Origin: an uncultured Armatimonadota bacterium | GTDB lineage: Bacteria > Armatimonadota > Fimbriimonadia > Fimbriimonadales > Fimbriimonadaceae | NCBI GenBank assembly: GCA_903904815.1 | Contig: CAIVDU010000036.1 | Span: 62,001 to 126,000 of the forward strand | Direction of reading: 5' to 3' | DNA: 64,000 bases | Part shown: in pieces, positions 7,982 through 17,283 of the stretch | How the letters are laid out: each line of letters starts with the position of its first letter | How positions within the stretch are numbered: position 1 is the stretch's first letter | Position numbers and translations under genes: made by a program | The notes under the pieces: model-generated | The model's database searches: none | Seen by the model: the letters and a program-made list of their open reading frames with translations, nothing else | Told to the model about the DNA's origin: nothing

Positions 7982-10672
7982 TTACTTGAGGCTCGACTTG
8001 AAATGATAGACGCCCCCGCCCACCGTGTATCGGGCAAAGCCATTTTGTACGCCAAGCGCGCTCACTCCGGGTGCTTGTCCAGCCGAAACTCCACCTTCCA
8101 GGACGGATCCCTCTTGGTTGGTCGGGATGAATACAGTAGCCGTGGTGTTGGCGGGGATGGTCACATCGAGATCGAACTCTGAGCCAGTCACCTTCCACGA
8201 GGTCGCGATCTTTCCGTGCGGAGAATCCACGCTGCCTTTCGCCCAAGTCACGTCGCCACCCGGAATCGGATGGATCACGATCTTGGCATAGCCCGGGGCT
8301 TCTGGATCGGTGTCGATTCCGGCAACCGTGCCATACATCCACTCGCCCACGGAACCGAGAGAGTAGTGATTGAAGGAGTTCATCCCGGGATCTTGGAAGC
8401 CCTTCTCCTGCGTCCATCCGTCCCATCGTTCCCAGATCGTGGTGGCGCCTTGGCGAATCGAATAGCCCCAAGAGGGATAGGTGTCGTTCGTGAGGAGCTT
8501 ATAGGCAACGTCGGTTCGACCAATGTTCGTCAGGGTTGGATTGAGGTAGCCAACTCCCACGAACCCGGTTGAAAGGTGGCCCTTGCGGTCGATCAAAACA
8601 TGATCGACCAGTCGCTTTGCGGCCGCGGCTCTTAAGCTTTCTGGCAACAAGTTGAAGCGAAGGGCAAGCACGTAGTCGGTTTGCGAGTCGCCTTTGATTT
8701 TCCCGTCTGCGGCAACAAATCGCTCCGTGAATGCGGTCTTGATCTGAGACAGAAGTCGGTTATAGGCAACTGCGTCTTCAGTCGTTCCGAGGGCAGCGGC
8801 GGACTTCGCCAAAAGCTCCGTGCTATATGCGAAATAGGCGGTTGCGATGACATCTCGAGGGGTGTCGTCGTTCACGTTGAGCCAGTCGCCGAAGTTGTTG
8901 TTCCCTCGGTTGGACCAGATGTGATCGGGGTTGACCGAGTCGACGTAATGGATCCATTTGGCCATGGCGTCGTACCGGCGAGAAAGCAGCCTCTTGTCTC
9001 CGTAGCACTTATAGATTGTGTAAGGGACGATGACTCCAGCATCTCCCCAGGCGGGAGCGCCGTCAGACTGGTCGCCCATGCGAGGGGAAACGTCCGAGAA
9101 CCCTCCCGCTTCCGACTGGGCATCGACGACGTCTTGGGTCCATTTCGTCATGAATGCGGCGACGTCGTTGTTGTAGGCGGCCGTTCGGACGAAGATCTGG
9201 GCATCGCCCATCCAGCCAAGGCGCTCGTCACGCTGCGGACAGTCGGTCGGAATCGAGAGGTAGTTGCCTCTTTCGCCCCAGAAGATGTTGTGCTGAAGCT
9301 GATTGACGAGCGGGTTGGAGCAAGAGAACGATCCAACCTGTGGATTGTTCGATCCAACCACGATTCCCGTAATCGAATCGAGCGTGGGCACGCCGGGGAA
9401 ACCGGTGAGCTCGACATAGCGGAATCCGTGGGCCGTAAACGAGGGTTCGTAGGCCTCCGTTGCCCCGCCTTTCAGGGTGTAGGAATCGGTCGCCTTTGCG
9501 CCTCTCAAGTTCGTGGTGTAGATCGACTTGTCAGGATTCAGCATCTCGGCAAATCGAAGGCCGACGGTCTGACCGGCGGTGCCTTGCACCTTCAAGCGAA
9601 CCCAACCCACCATGTTTTGGCCGAGGTCCAGCACGTAGGTGTTGGCCGACTTTTGCGGAATGAATTTGAGCGGTCGAATCTTGGTGAGAACTTGAACGGC
9701 CGGGCTGGGCTGGGCGATCAGAGGTACGTCCACCGGATGGGCCTGGACGGGATTCCAAGCGGAATCATCCACGCTGGGCGAAGCCCATCCGCTGATCTCT
9801 TTGCGGGCGTCGTAAGTTTCGCCCATCAGGAGGTCATTGCTGAGAATCGCGCCAGTAGATCCTTTCCACGACTCGTCGGAAACCACTTCCGACTTCGAGC
9901 CGTCGCGATATTCGATCTCGATTTGGACGATGCCTTCGGGGTTGTTTCCGTAATTATCGCCCCCGGTTAAGCCCACATGGCCGCAGTACCAACCGTTGCC
10001 GAGTGACAATCCAACTGCGTTGTCGCCCTTCTTGAGGAGCGAAGTGATGTCGTAAGTCTGGTAATCGACCCGCTTTCGATAGTCGGTCCAACCTGGAGTA
10101 AGGAGTTGATCCCCGACGCTCTGTCCGTCAATGAACAGTCGGTAAAGTCCCTTCGCGCTGACGTACGCCCGTGCCTTCGCAATGGGCTTGTCCGCTAAAA
10201 ACTTCTTGCGAAGCAGGGGCGACGGAATTTTGAGCGGATCCGCATTCGGGGCGGGGAGGCTGATCCATTTGGCATGCCAGTCACTCAGCGTTGGAAGTCC
10301 CAACTCCCACTTTCCGCTCAGTTTCGACTCGCTCGTTGCGCCCGAGTCATCCCACGTATAGACCTTCCAGAAAGCGGACTGGCCGGGTCTCAGCGGTATT
10401 CCTCGATACTCGATCTGAGTCGAGTCCCCAGACTCGATTTTGCCTGAATCCCAGAGGTCCGGGTTACCCGTATCGAGGCCGCGAGCCGTCGAGGCGACCG
10501 CAATTCGGTAGGCAACCTGACGGGCGCCGCGTCGAGTTGAGTCATCGATCCAGCTAAGGCGAGGGGCGGCTTCGTCGATTCCAATTGGATTGACAAAGTA
10601 TTCGCACCGCAGGTCGGTGGGCACGATTGCGGACTGAGATGACAGGACGAGAGCGAAAAGTGCGAGCTGCAT
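7982..10672 (-). CDS. Exported alpha-L-rhamnosidase, glycoside hydrolase family 78
   Basis: An inverting hydrolase of 896 residues that releases terminal alpha-L-rhamnose. The N-terminus (MQLALFALVLSSQSA) is hydrophobic and may be a short signal peptide. Then come a fibronectin-like domain (about 25-130, beginning DLRCEYFVNPIGIDEAAPRLSW), the N-terminal jelly-roll (SAKGLYRLFIDGQSVGDQLLTP; DLGQNMVGWVRLKV), the six-hairpin (alpha/alpha)6 catalytic domain and a C-terminal beta-sandwich. CPQRDERLGWMGDAQ carries acidic residues conserved in GH78. WERWDGWTQEKGF and FNHYSLGSVGEWMY are late catalytic-domain motifs. It is the first gene of the leftward operon, 33 nt before the rhaT start. TAGGAG stands 3 nt before the ATG. 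It supplies the substrate for the importer encoded downstream. Confidence 0.93.
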   Translation of the reverse strand: MQLALFALVLSSQSAIVPTDLRCEYFVNPIGIDEAAPRLSWIDDSTRRGARQVAYRIAVASTARGLDTGNPDLWDSGKIESGDSTQIEYRGIPLRPGQSAFWKVYTWDDSGATSESKLSGKWELGLPTLSDWHAKWISLPAPNADPLKIPSPLLRKKFLADKPIAKARAYVSAKGLYRLFIDGQSVGDQLLTPGWTDYRKRVDYQTYDITSLLKKGDNAVGLSLGNGWYCGHVGLTGGDNYGNNPEGIVQIEIEYRDGSKSEVVSDESWKGSTGAILSNDLLMGETYDARKEISGWASPSVDDSAWNPVQAHPVDVPLIAQPSPAVQVLTKIRPLKFIPQKSANTYVLDLGQNMVGWVRLKVQGTAGQTVGLRFAEMLNPDKSIYTTNLRGAKATDSYTLKGGATEAYEPSFTAHGFRYVELTGFPGVPTLDSITGIVVGSNNPQVGSFSCSNPLVNQLQHNIFWGERGNYLSIPTDCPQRDERLGWMGDAQIFVRTAAYNNDVAAFMTKWTQDVVDAQSEAGGFSDVSPRMGDQSDGAPAWGDAGVIVPYTIYKCYGDKRLLSRRYDAMAKWIHYVDSVNPDHIWSNRGNNNFGDWLNVNDDTPRDVIATAYFAYSTELLAKSAAALGTTEDAVAYNRLLSQIKTAFTERFVAADGKIKGDSQTDYVLALRFNLLPESLRAAAAKRLVDHVLIDRKGHLSTGFVGVGYLNPTLTNIGRTDVAYKLLTNDTYPSWGYSIRQGATTIWERWDGWTQEKGFQDPGMNSFNHYSLGSVGEWMYGTVAGIDTDPEAPGYAKIVIHPIPGGDVTWAKGSVDSPHGKIATSWKVTGSEFDLDVTIPANTTATVFIPTNQEGSVLEGGVSAGQAPGVSALGVQNGFARYTVGGGVYHFKSSLK

Positions 10673-10772
10673 TGACTCCTAGACCACCACTGTTGGCAGA
10701 CTTGTTCGCGAAGTTTAACACGGTATAACTAAAAATTGACAAGGATTGTTCGATTTGTGTTAGGTTTAAGTA
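10673..10772. promoter_or_regulatory. Divergent rhamnose promoter/operator region
   Basis: This 100-bp region separates the rhamnosidase-importer operon from the DeoR gene. It contains an inverted repeat, TAACAC (10716-10721) and GTGTTA (10757-10762), with centres 41 bp apart (about four helical turns). A TTGACA (10736-10741) faces the DeoR gene and reads as TTGTCA in the other direction, so one hexamer could serve either side. The rightward -10 is weak (GTTAGG at 10759-10764 after 17 bp, or TAGGTT two bases later) and stands only a few bases before the ATG, so the deoR message could be nearly leaderless. Binding by the adjacent DeoR protein is inference. Confidence 0.5.
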
Positions 10773-11579
10773 ATGGCTAGCGATGGCGGATTGGTTGCCC
10801 TAGAGCGGCAGCAGGAGATTTTGAGGCGGGCCTTCGTCGAGAAGGTTGTTCGCATCAAGGATCTTGCGCCCGAATATGGCGTCCATGAAATGACCATCCG
10901 CCGCGACCTCGATCAGCTTGCCGACCAGGGCCAATTGGAGCGCATCCACGGCGGGGCCCGCATTGCCGACAAGATGAGCGAGGAGCTCTCCCATCACTTG
11001 CGCGCGACGCACAACCCGGAAGGGAAGGAACGGATCGCGCGGGCCGCGCTGAGCCTCATCACGGATGGTGACGCGGTGGCGCTGGATGCCAGCACGACGA
11101 GCTTGGCACTAGCCCACCTTTTGAGAGCGAGGAACGTGCAGGCATTCGTCACTGGACTCGACGCCGCAGAGGTTTTGGCCAACTCCGGCGTGCCTTTCAT
11201 CCTGATCGGCGGACTCTTTCATCCCCCGGCGAGATCCTTTGTGGGGTCGTTCTTTCACGAAACGATCGCGAGGCTCCATCCGGACAAGGTGTTCCTTTCC
11301 GCAAAGGGCTACACGCCGGAGACTGGGTTCACCGACCCGCACCTTCCCGAAGTGGAAGCCAAGATGAGACTGGACCGTTCCGGCGGCACGACCATCATGT
11401 TGCTTGATCACACGAAATTCGGTCGACGCGCTTTCGCAACCATTTGCACTACGAACGAAGTGGACATCGTCGTCACCGACGAAGAGCCGTCCGCAATTCA
11501 CCGACAGGCATTCGAAGACGCCGATGTTCGGCTCATAGTCGCCGACTCAGCAGGTCACCCAAGGGAACAGTTCACATGA
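10773..11579 (+). CDS. DeoR-family transcriptional regulator of rhamnose use
   Basis: A repressor-type regulator of 268 residues. The N-terminal winged HTH (about residues 10-65) has the family signature: ERQQEILRRAF, then VRIKDLAPEYGVHEMTIRRD, then LERIHGGAR. The C-terminal DeoRC sensor domain, an ISOCOT-like fold that binds phosphorylated sugars, shows DAVALDASTTSLALAHLL, FILIGGLFHPPARSFVGSFF and FLSAKGYTPETGFTDPHLPE. It lies at the divergent centre of the rhamnose locus and faces the rhamnosidase operon. It is likely to sense rhamnulose-1-phosphate or another pathway intermediate and to relieve repression; this is inference by analogy with RhaR-type DeoR regulators of Bacillus-like pathways. 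The start ATG has no Shine-Dalgarno, in line with a leaderless message. Confidence 0.88.
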   Translation: MASDGGLVALERQQEILRRAFVEKVVRIKDLAPEYGVHEMTIRRDLDQLADQGQLERIHGGARIADKMSEELSHHLRATHNPEGKERIARAALSLITDGDAVALDASTTSLALAHLLRARNVQAFVTGLDAAEVLANSGVPFILIGGLFHPPARSFVGSFFHETIARLHPDKVFLSAKGYTPETGFTDPHLPEVEAKMRLDRSGGTTIMLLDHTKFGRRAFATICTTNEVDIVVTDEEPSAIHRQAFEDADVRLIVADSAGHPREQFT

Positions 11580-11665
11580 GCGAAGCGCCCACGACCAGGT
11601 GTGAAATAGTCTTTCTTGGACTTCGTTCTGACTTCCAACTGCTACCTGCAAACTGCAAACTTTGA
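11576..11665 (+). CDS. Possible 29-residue ORF overlapping the deoR stop
   Basis: An ATG at 11576 overlaps the deoR stop (ATGA), with AAGGGA about 10 nt upstream, the same coupling geometry as elsewhere in the locus. It would encode MSEAPTTRCEIVFLGLRSDF and nine more residues, ending at TGA 11663-11665. There is no recognisable domain, and the DNA is pyrimidine/A-rich in a way that looks like ordinary leader sequence. Codon use alone cannot decide. It may be a chance ORF inside the 141-bp leader of rhaI. Confidence 0.15.
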   Translation: MSEAPTTRCEIVFLGLRSDFQLLPANCKL

Positions 11666-11720
11666 TTTCAGACTTACTCTCTTCTTCCCAAACTTGATTC
11701 AAATCTAAGAAACCACATCT

Positions 11721-12908
11721 ATGAACAACGAACTGTTCGAATCGCTCAAATCGCAGAAAATCGAGACGCCCAGTTGGGGTTACGGAAACAGCGGAACCCG
11801 TTTCAAGACCTTCGCGGCGCCCGGGGCAGCTCGGACGGTTTGGGAGAAGATCGACGATGCCGCCGAAGTCCATCGGCTGACCGGAATCGCGCCAAGTGTG
11901 GCGCTACACATTCCGTGGGACGAAGTCTCCCACTACGCGGACATGGGCGCTTACGCTCAATCGCGTGGGATTTCGATCGGAGCGATTAACCCCAACGTGT
12001 TCCAGGATGAGGAGTACAAGCTGGGATCGATCGGTAACCCGGATCCGGCGATTCGCGAGAGGGCACTCGGACATCTCCTGGAATGTGTAGAGATTTTGAA
12101 GCAGACCGGTTCCCGGGATTTGAGTCTCTGGTTCGCCGACGGCACGAACTACGCCGGCCAGGACGATATTCGATCTCGAAAACGACGAGTCCGTGAGGCC
12201 TTGCAAGTAGTACATGACGCCCTTCCCAGCGGAGCGAGAATGCTGGTGGAATACAAGCTTTTCGAGCCCGCCTTTTATTTCACCGACCTCTTCGATTGGG
12301 GCGCTGCTTTCGCCCACTGTATCGCGATCGGCGAGAAGGCGGAGGTCCTCGTCGACCTCGGCCATCATGCCCAGAGCGTCAACATCGAGGCGATCGTAGC
12401 ATTCCTGTTGGATGAGGGACGCCTCGGCGGCTTCCACTTCAACGCGCGACGATACGCCGATGACGACCTGATCGTAGGAACGACGAATCCGTACGAACTG
12501 TTCTGCATCTACTCGGAACTCGTGGGCGCCGAGCACAGCGATGACCCCATCGCCAAGGCGGCTGCTCAGAACGTCGCCTACATGATCGACCAGAGTCACA
12601 ATATCGAACCTAAGGTCGAAGCGATGTTGCAGAGCGTTTTGAACTGCCAAGAAGCCTACGCGAAGGCCCTGCTCGTGGATCGCCCACGGCTTGCCGCTGC
12701 CCAGCAGGCCGGGGATGTTCTGGAAGCGCATCGAGTGCTGACCGATGCCTTCCGAACGGACGTTCGCCCGTTGCTTGCGGAGTTTAGAGAGCGGATTGGG
12801 GTCCCAACTGATCCTATCGCCGCCCATCGGGCAAGCGGGTATCGCGAGAAAGTCACCTCCGAAAGGGGCACTGCTGTAGGCGGAGGCGGCTATCCGGTAA
12901 AGAAATGA
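11721..12908 (+). CDS. rhaI: L-rhamnose isomerase (RhaI type)
   Basis: Converts L-rhamnose to L-rhamnulose, the first cytoplasmic step. The 395-residue protein is a TIM-barrel xylose-isomerase-like enzyme of the RhaI type, distinct from E. coli RhaA. It shows [32 protein letters not shown], the metal-binding segments [19 protein letters not shown] and [15 protein letters not shown], and [16 protein letters not shown]. The C-terminal segment [20 protein letters not shown] is typical of the family. It follows deoR after a 141-bp gap that may hold its own promoter; two imperfect copies of TTGATTtcAgAcTTA-like sequence (11662 and 11694) lie there. The start has no strong Shine-Dalgarno. Confidence 0.92.
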   Translation: MNNELFESLKSQKIETPSWGYGNSGTRFKTFAAPGAARTVWEKIDDAAEVHRLTGIAPSVALHIPWDEVSHYADMGAYAQSRGISIGAINPNVFQDEEYKLGSIGNPDPAIRERALGHLLECVEILKQTGSRDLSLWFADGTNYAGQDDIRSRKRRVREALQVVHDALPSGARMLVEYKLFEPAFYFTDLFDWGAAFAHCIAIGEKAEVLVDLGHHAQSVNIEAIVAFLLDEGRLGGFHFNARRYADDDLIVGTTNPYELFCIYSELVGAEHSDDPIAKAAAQNVAYMIDQSHNIEPKVEAMLQSVLNCQEAYAKALLVDRPRLAAAQQAGDVLEAHRVLTDAFRTDVRPLLAEFRERIGVPTDPIAAHRASGYREKVTSERGTAVGGGGYPVKK

Positions 12909-13026
12909 GCCGTCCGAAATCCCTCGAAACATTGTTGAACGCCCCTGGTGTTCGTATGGCCCTAAGGGCTGATCTTTTTGTCGCGTCTTCAGACATCGCC
13001 ATCGCCGCTAACCTCCACCAAAACCC

Positions 13027-15117
13027 ATGAGTACCGAAACCCTTCAATCATCCACCCTGCCTCCGAACCGCTGGTCAGACTCGGAAGCACCCGCCGGAGA
13101 TGGTCTGGCGACCTTGGCCTATCGTTCGAGACTCTTGGGCGGTGACCGCACGCTGGTCAATATTTACGGAGGCAACACGAGCACCAAGAGTGTGGAAATC
13201 GATCACGTCGGTCGAGAAGTAACGGTCCTGTGGGTGAAGGGATCAGGTTCCGACATTGCGGACATTACCGAGAAAGGTTTTGCCGGTCTGAAACTCGACG
13301 AGGTTGAACCGCTATTCTCCCGACCGAGCATGACCGACGAGGAGATGATTGCCTATCTCGATCGAACAACGTTTGAGAGTGGTCGTCCTCGCCAAAGTAT
13401 CGAGACGCTTCTCCACGCGTTCGTGCCAGCAAAGCACGTGGATCACACGCACCCCGACGCCATCATTTCGATTGCATGCAGTCCCGAGGGGGAAAAAGTC
13501 ATGCGGGAGATCTACGGTGACCGAGCCGCATGGGTGGACTACGTTCGCCCCGGTTTCACCCTGAGTCAACAGATCGGTGCGGCGGTTCGAAATAACCCTC
13601 AGATCGAATGCGTGGTGATGGCAAAACACGGTCTCGTCACTTGGGGCGACACCGCTAAGGAAAGCTACGACAACACGATTCGGATCATCGGAGAGGCCCA
13701 GGCTTACCTCGATAGTCACCAGGCGGCGGAGCCCTTCGGAGGCCAAGTGACGGCGCCGCTGGACGCCGAAACTCGAGACGCTCTGATGTCAAAGCTGATG
13801 CCGGTATTACGCGGCTCCATGAGCAGTCCGCGCCATATGATTCTCAGCGTCGATTCGAGCCCGTCGGTGCTCGAATTCGTCGGAAGCCGAGATGCGAAGT
13901 CCCTTTCGCAAGTCGGCGCCGCGTGTCCAGATCATTTGGTCCACACCAAACGAGTGCCGCTGTTCATCGATTGGACCCCGGCTGAGGGCGAAGAAGCCCT
14001 GATTGAAAAAGCCAAGGCTGGAGTTGCTCAGTTCAAGGAAGAGTACGCGGCGTACTTTGAATCGAACCGGACGGACGGAGACAAAATGTTCTCGCCGGCT
14101 CCTAGGGTCACCCTCATTCCGGGAATCGGAATGATCACCAGCGGCTTCGACGCGCAACTCGCTGAGGTCTCCCGACAGCTTTACGAAAGAGCCATTGTCG
14201 TCATGAAGGGCGCCACGAGTCTGGGTGGGTTCGTTTCGCTCACGGCCGCCGAGTCCTACGGAGTCGAGTATTGGCCGCTCGAACTCTACAAGCTGAGCCT
14301 GAAGCCAGCGCCCAAGCCCCTGGAAGGGCAAGTTGCTCTCGTGACCGGAGCGGCCAGCGGCATCGGACGCGCGATCGCTCGACGGCTCTCTGCCGACGGA
14401 GCGCACGTGGTGATTGCTGACCTGAACGAGACTGGCTCTCAAGAAGTTGCCGCGGAAATCGTCTCCGCCAGAGGATATCGTCGCGCCTTCGCCGCGAGTG
14501 TTAACGTTACCGAGGAGGCGAAAGTTGCCGGTTCCTTCGTAGCCGCGATCCTCGCTTATGGCGGAATCGACATCGTCGTGAACAACGCGGGAATCGCTTC
14601 CAGCGCTCCGATTGAGGACACGACGCTGGAAATGTGGAACCGAAACCAGAGCATCCTGTCCACCGGCTACTTCTTGGTTGCCCGAGAGGCGTTCCGAATA
14701 TTCAAGTCTCAGAAGTCGGGTGGAAACATCGTGTTCATCTGCTCGAAGAACAGCGTCGCCGCTGGAAAGAATGCCGCGGCGTACAGCGCCGCCAAAGCGG
14801 CCGAGCTCCATCTCGCCCGCTGTCTGGCGGAGGAGGGCGGAGCCTTTGGCATCCGCGTCAACAGCGTGCTTCCGGACGGGATTCTCGCAGGGTCTAGCAT
14901 CTGGGATGGCAAGTGGCGAGCCGAGCGAGCGGCGACCTACGGCATCGCCCCGGACAAGCTGGAGGAGTTCTATCGAAATCGGACGACTCTCAAGGTCAAC
15001 GTATTCCCGGAGGACATCGCCGAAGCGGTTTCCTTCTTCGTGAGCTCGGCGGCGAGTAAGACCACGGGAGGAGCCCTCACCGTGGACGGCGGAGTACCCA
15101 TCGCGTATGTCCGCTGA
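13027..15117 (+). CDS. rhaEW: Bifunctional rhamnulose-1-phosphate aldolase / short-chain dehydrogenase
   Basis: A fused enzyme of 696 residues. The N-terminal class II aldolase domain (about 1-430) splits rhamnulose-1-phosphate into DHAP and L-lactaldehyde. Zn-ligand histidines are visible in KHVDHTHPDAI and VMAKHGLVTWG. The C-terminal SDR domain (about 432-696) has the nucleotide-binding motif VTGAASGIGRAIA, the NNAG motif, and the catalytic Y-x-x-x-K in AAYSAAKAAELHLA. It probably oxidises L-lactaldehyde to L-lactate, as shown for RhaEW-type proteins. Downstream lactate oxidation genes support this. A weak hairpin (GCCC-TAA-GGGC, 12960-12970, then TGATCTTTTT) in the 118-bp leader may attenuate or partly end the rhaI message. 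Its stop overlaps the kinase gene by 11 nt. Confidence 0.92.
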   Translation: MSTETLQSSTLPPNRWSDSEAPAGDGLATLAYRSRLLGGDRTLVNIYGGNTSTKSVEIDHVGREVTVLWVKGSGSDIADITEKGFAGLKLDEVEPLFSRPSMTDEEMIAYLDRTTFESGRPRQSIETLLHAFVPAKHVDHTHPDAIISIACSPEGEKVMREIYGDRAAWVDYVRPGFTLSQQIGAAVRNNPQIECVVMAKHGLVTWGDTAKESYDNTIRIIGEAQAYLDSHQAAEPFGGQVTAPLDAETRDALMSKLMPVLRGSMSSPRHMILSVDSSPSVLEFVGSRDAKSLSQVGAACPDHLVHTKRVPLFIDWTPAEGEEALIEKAKAGVAQFKEEYAAYFESNRTDGDKMFSPAPRVTLIPGIGMITSGFDAQLAEVSRQLYERAIVVMKGATSLGGFVSLTAAESYGVEYWPLELYKLSLKPAPKPLEGQVALVTGAASGIGRAIARRLSADGAHVVIADLNETGSQEVAAEIVSARGYRRAFAASVNVTEEAKVAGSFVAAILAYGGIDIVVNNAGIASSAPIEDTTLEMWNRNQSILSTGYFLVAREAFRIFKSQKSGGNIVFICSKNSVAAGKNAAAYSAAKAAELHLARCLAEEGGAFGIRVNSVLPDGILAGSSIWDGKWRAERAATYGIAPDKLEEFYRNRTTLKVNVFPEDIAEAVSFFVSSAASKTTGGALTVDGGVPIAYVR

Positions 15118-16543
15118 ACGCCTTCACGTTGCGGTCGACCTAGGCGCTTCGGGCGGTCGAGTGGCTCTTGGAACCATTTCTGAGGGCAAGCTCACCGTCG
15201 AAATCCTTCACCGGTTTCCCAACGGCGGAGTGTCAGTCCAGGGCGGCCTCTATTGGGACGTGTTTGGACTCTGGAGAGAGATTCTGCACGGACTAAAGCT
15301 TGCCGGGGATCGCGGAAAAATCGCCAGCGTGGGCGTAAATAGCTGGGGTGTCGATTACGCGCTCTTGGATCAATACGACCTGATCATCGATGGAGTCCGC
15401 CACTATCGAGACGCTCGGACAGATGGGGCGATGGAAGCGGTTTTCGAGACCATTCCGCGAGAGCAACTGTACGAGAAGACGGGCATCCAGTTCATGCAGC
15501 TGAACACGATCTTCCAGCTGTTTGCCCAAAGTCATCAAAGACCAGGGCACATCGATCAGGCACGATCGGCCCTCATGTTTCCCGACCTTCTGCACTTTTG
15601 GCTGTCTGGCAAAAAAGTCTCCGAGATCACGATCGCGAGTACGTCCCAGATGGTCGACCCTTTGGCGAGAAAGTGGTCGGATGAGCTGATCACCGTGGCC
15701 GGACTCTCTCCGAAGCTGTTCCCCGAGACGGTCGAGCCCGGAACGATACTCGGACCCGTTCTGGATGAGATCGCCCAGCAAACCGGTTTGCATGGAACGC
15801 TCGTGATCGTCCCTGCTGCCCATGACACTGGGTCAGCGGTGGCGGCGGTCCCGGCGTCTCACGAATCTGGCTGGGCCTATATCTCCAGCGGAACTTGGAC
15901 GCTCGTCGGTGTGGAATCGCCTCACCCGGTAATCAACCCAGAGACTTCGTTTCAAAACCTCACGAATGAAGCCGGCATTAAGGGCTCGACCCGATTGCTG
16001 AAGAACATCATGGGGCTTTGGATCCTCCAGGAGTGTCGCCGGGCTTGGGGAAATGTGGACTATCCGACGCTCTATGCGGAGGCAGAACTCCTGCCCGCCG
16101 GTGGTCCGCTGATCGATCCTGACGACCTTCGGTTCTTGCATCCGTCGGAGGACATGGCGGGGCTCGTGAGGCAGTATTGTCGAGAGCACGGGCAGGTCAT
16201 TCCGGAAAGCCGCGGAGAGGTCGTTCGCTGTGTTCTTGACAGCTTGGCTCACCGAAGCGCGGAAGTCCTCGATGGCCTTGAGAGGGTCACCGGCGAGAAA
16301 ATCCACACCGTGCATATTGTGGGTGGAGGTTCCCAGATCGGCTTTCTGAACCAGCTAATTGCCGATTCTTCGGGGCGAACGGTGGTTGCCGGCCCGGTCG
16401 AGGCGACTCTTAAGGGGAATCTTTTGATCCAGGCGGAGGCTGCCGGAAGCATCGAACCGGGATCGATCCGAAAGACAATTCGGGACTCGATTGAACTCAC
16501 CACCTTCACCCCAAAGGGTTCGCCAGTCAGCTCTTCCTCATGA
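15107..16543 (+). CDS. rhaB: Rhamnulokinase (FGGY carbohydrate kinase)
   Basis: Phosphorylates L-rhamnulose to rhamnulose-1-phosphate with ATP. The 478-residue protein has the two FGGY domains of the hexokinase/actin fold. The N-terminus VAVDLGASGGRVALG is the phosphate-1 motif. NSWGVDYALLDQYDLIIDG and HYRDARTD are typical of RhaB, and the adenosine region reads HIVGGGSQIGFLNQLIADSS. WAYISSGTWTLVGVE is the FGGY central motif. The ATG at 15107 lies inside the end of the aldolase gene (11-nt overlap), and the last four bases overlap the LutA-like start (ATGA), so expression is coupled at both ends. Its place after the aldolase fits the pathway completely. Confidence 0.93.
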   Translation: MSAERLHVAVDLGASGGRVALGTISEGKLTVEILHRFPNGGVSVQGGLYWDVFGLWREILHGLKLAGDRGKIASVGVNSWGVDYALLDQYDLIIDGVRHYRDARTDGAMEAVFETIPREQLYEKTGIQFMQLNTIFQLFAQSHQRPGHIDQARSALMFPDLLHFWLSGKKVSEITIASTSQMVDPLARKWSDELITVAGLSPKLFPETVEPGTILGPVLDEIAQQTGLHGTLVIVPAAHDTGSAVAAVPASHESGWAYISSGTWTLVGVESPHPVINPETSFQNLTNEAGIKGSTRLLKNIMGLWILQECRRAWGNVDYPTLYAEAELLPAGGPLIDPDDLRFLHPSEDMAGLVRQYCREHGQVIPESRGEVVRCVLDSLAHRSAEVLDGLERVTGEKIHTVHIVGGGSQIGFLNQLIADSSGRTVVAGPVEATLKGNLLIQAEAAGSIEPGSIRKTIRDSIELTTFTPKGSPVSSSS

Positions 16544-17283
16544 AAATCGACCTCTTCATCACCTGTCTCAACGATGCACTGTTTCCCCGAACGGGAGAGG
16601 CGACGGTGAGGCTGCTTGAGAGGCTCGGGCACGAGGTCAGATTCAACCCCGCTCAAACGTGCTGCGGGCAGATGCACCTCAACACGGGATACCGAAGCGA
16701 GGCGATCGAGATCATGCGCCACTTTATCGACGTCTTCGAGTCCTCGGAGGTCGTGGTCGCCCCGAGTGGGTCGTGTGTGGCAATGATCCGAGATCTCTAC
16801 CCCCGAGCGGCCGAGTGGGCTGGGGACCATGAACTCCAAGAGCGCGCGGTCGCCCTTGGCAAGAAGGTTTTCGAACTGACCGAGTTTCTCGTCAACCACC
16901 TGGGCATCGAGGATGTGGGCGCCTACTATCCGCACCGAGTTACCTACCATCCTACGTGCCATGCGGCTCGCGTTCTTCGAGTGGGGGACGCACCGCTAAA
17001 ACTTCTTCGAAAGGTGCGCGGACTGACCCTCGTCGAACTTCCATTGGCCGATCAATGCTGTGGATTCGGGGGCACCTTTAGCATCAAGAACCCGGAAACG
17101 AGCACGGCAATGCTTTCGGACAAGATCCAAAACATCTTGAGCACTCGGTCAGAGGCCTGCACGGCGGGTGATAACAGCTGTCTGATGCATATCGGTGGGG
17201 GGCTGTCCCGTCTCCAAAGTGGTACGCGTCCCGTCCACTTGGCGGAGATCCTTGCGTCCACCGAGGACGAGGTGTTCGCGTGA
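16540..17283 (+). CDS. lutA: L-lactate oxidation Fe-S subunit LutA/LldE
   Basis: One of three subunits of the LutABC (LldEFG) L-lactate dehydrogenase that converts L-lactate to pyruvate. The 247-residue protein carries two CCG (cysteine-rich) domains: QTCCGQMHLNTGYRSEA near residue 40 and ADQCCGFGGTFSIKNPETS near residue 170. YHPTCHAARVLRVGD supplies further Cys/His ligands. These bind an iron-sulfur centre. Length fits the family (about 240). It overlaps rhaB by 4 nt and lutB by 4 nt. Its presence in a rhamnose operon is explained by the L-lactaldehyde and L-lactate made by the upstream fused aldolase/dehydrogenase. Glycolate oxidase subunit F is the nearest alternative family, less likely here. 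Confidence 0.9.
   Translation: MKIDLFITCLNDALFPRTGEATVRLLERLGHEVRFNPAQTCCGQMHLNTGYRSEAIEIMRHFIDVFESSEVVVAPSGSCVAMIRDLYPRAAEWAGDHELQERAVALGKKVFELTEFLVNHLGIEDVGAYYPHRVTYHPTCHAARVLRVGDAPLKLLRKVRGLTLVELPLADQCCGFGGTFSIKNPETSTAMLSDKIQNILSTRSEACTAGDNSCLMHIGGGLSRLQSGTRPVHLAEILASTEDEVFA

Noticed and set aside
6614-8182. Plus-strand ORF of 522 residues
   Set aside because: It is antisense to the rhamnose ATPase and the end of GH78, which have clear motifs; the antisense protein has none.
8681-9970. Plus-strand ORF of 429 residues
   Set aside because: It is antisense to the GH78 catalytic domain and has no recognisable fold.
11904-12932. Minus-strand ORF of 342 residues
   Set aside because: It is the shadow of rhaI on the opposite strand; codon positions fit rhaI.
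13807-14811. Minus-strand ORF of 334 residues
   Set aside because: It is antisense to the rhaEW fusion gene; no homology is visible.
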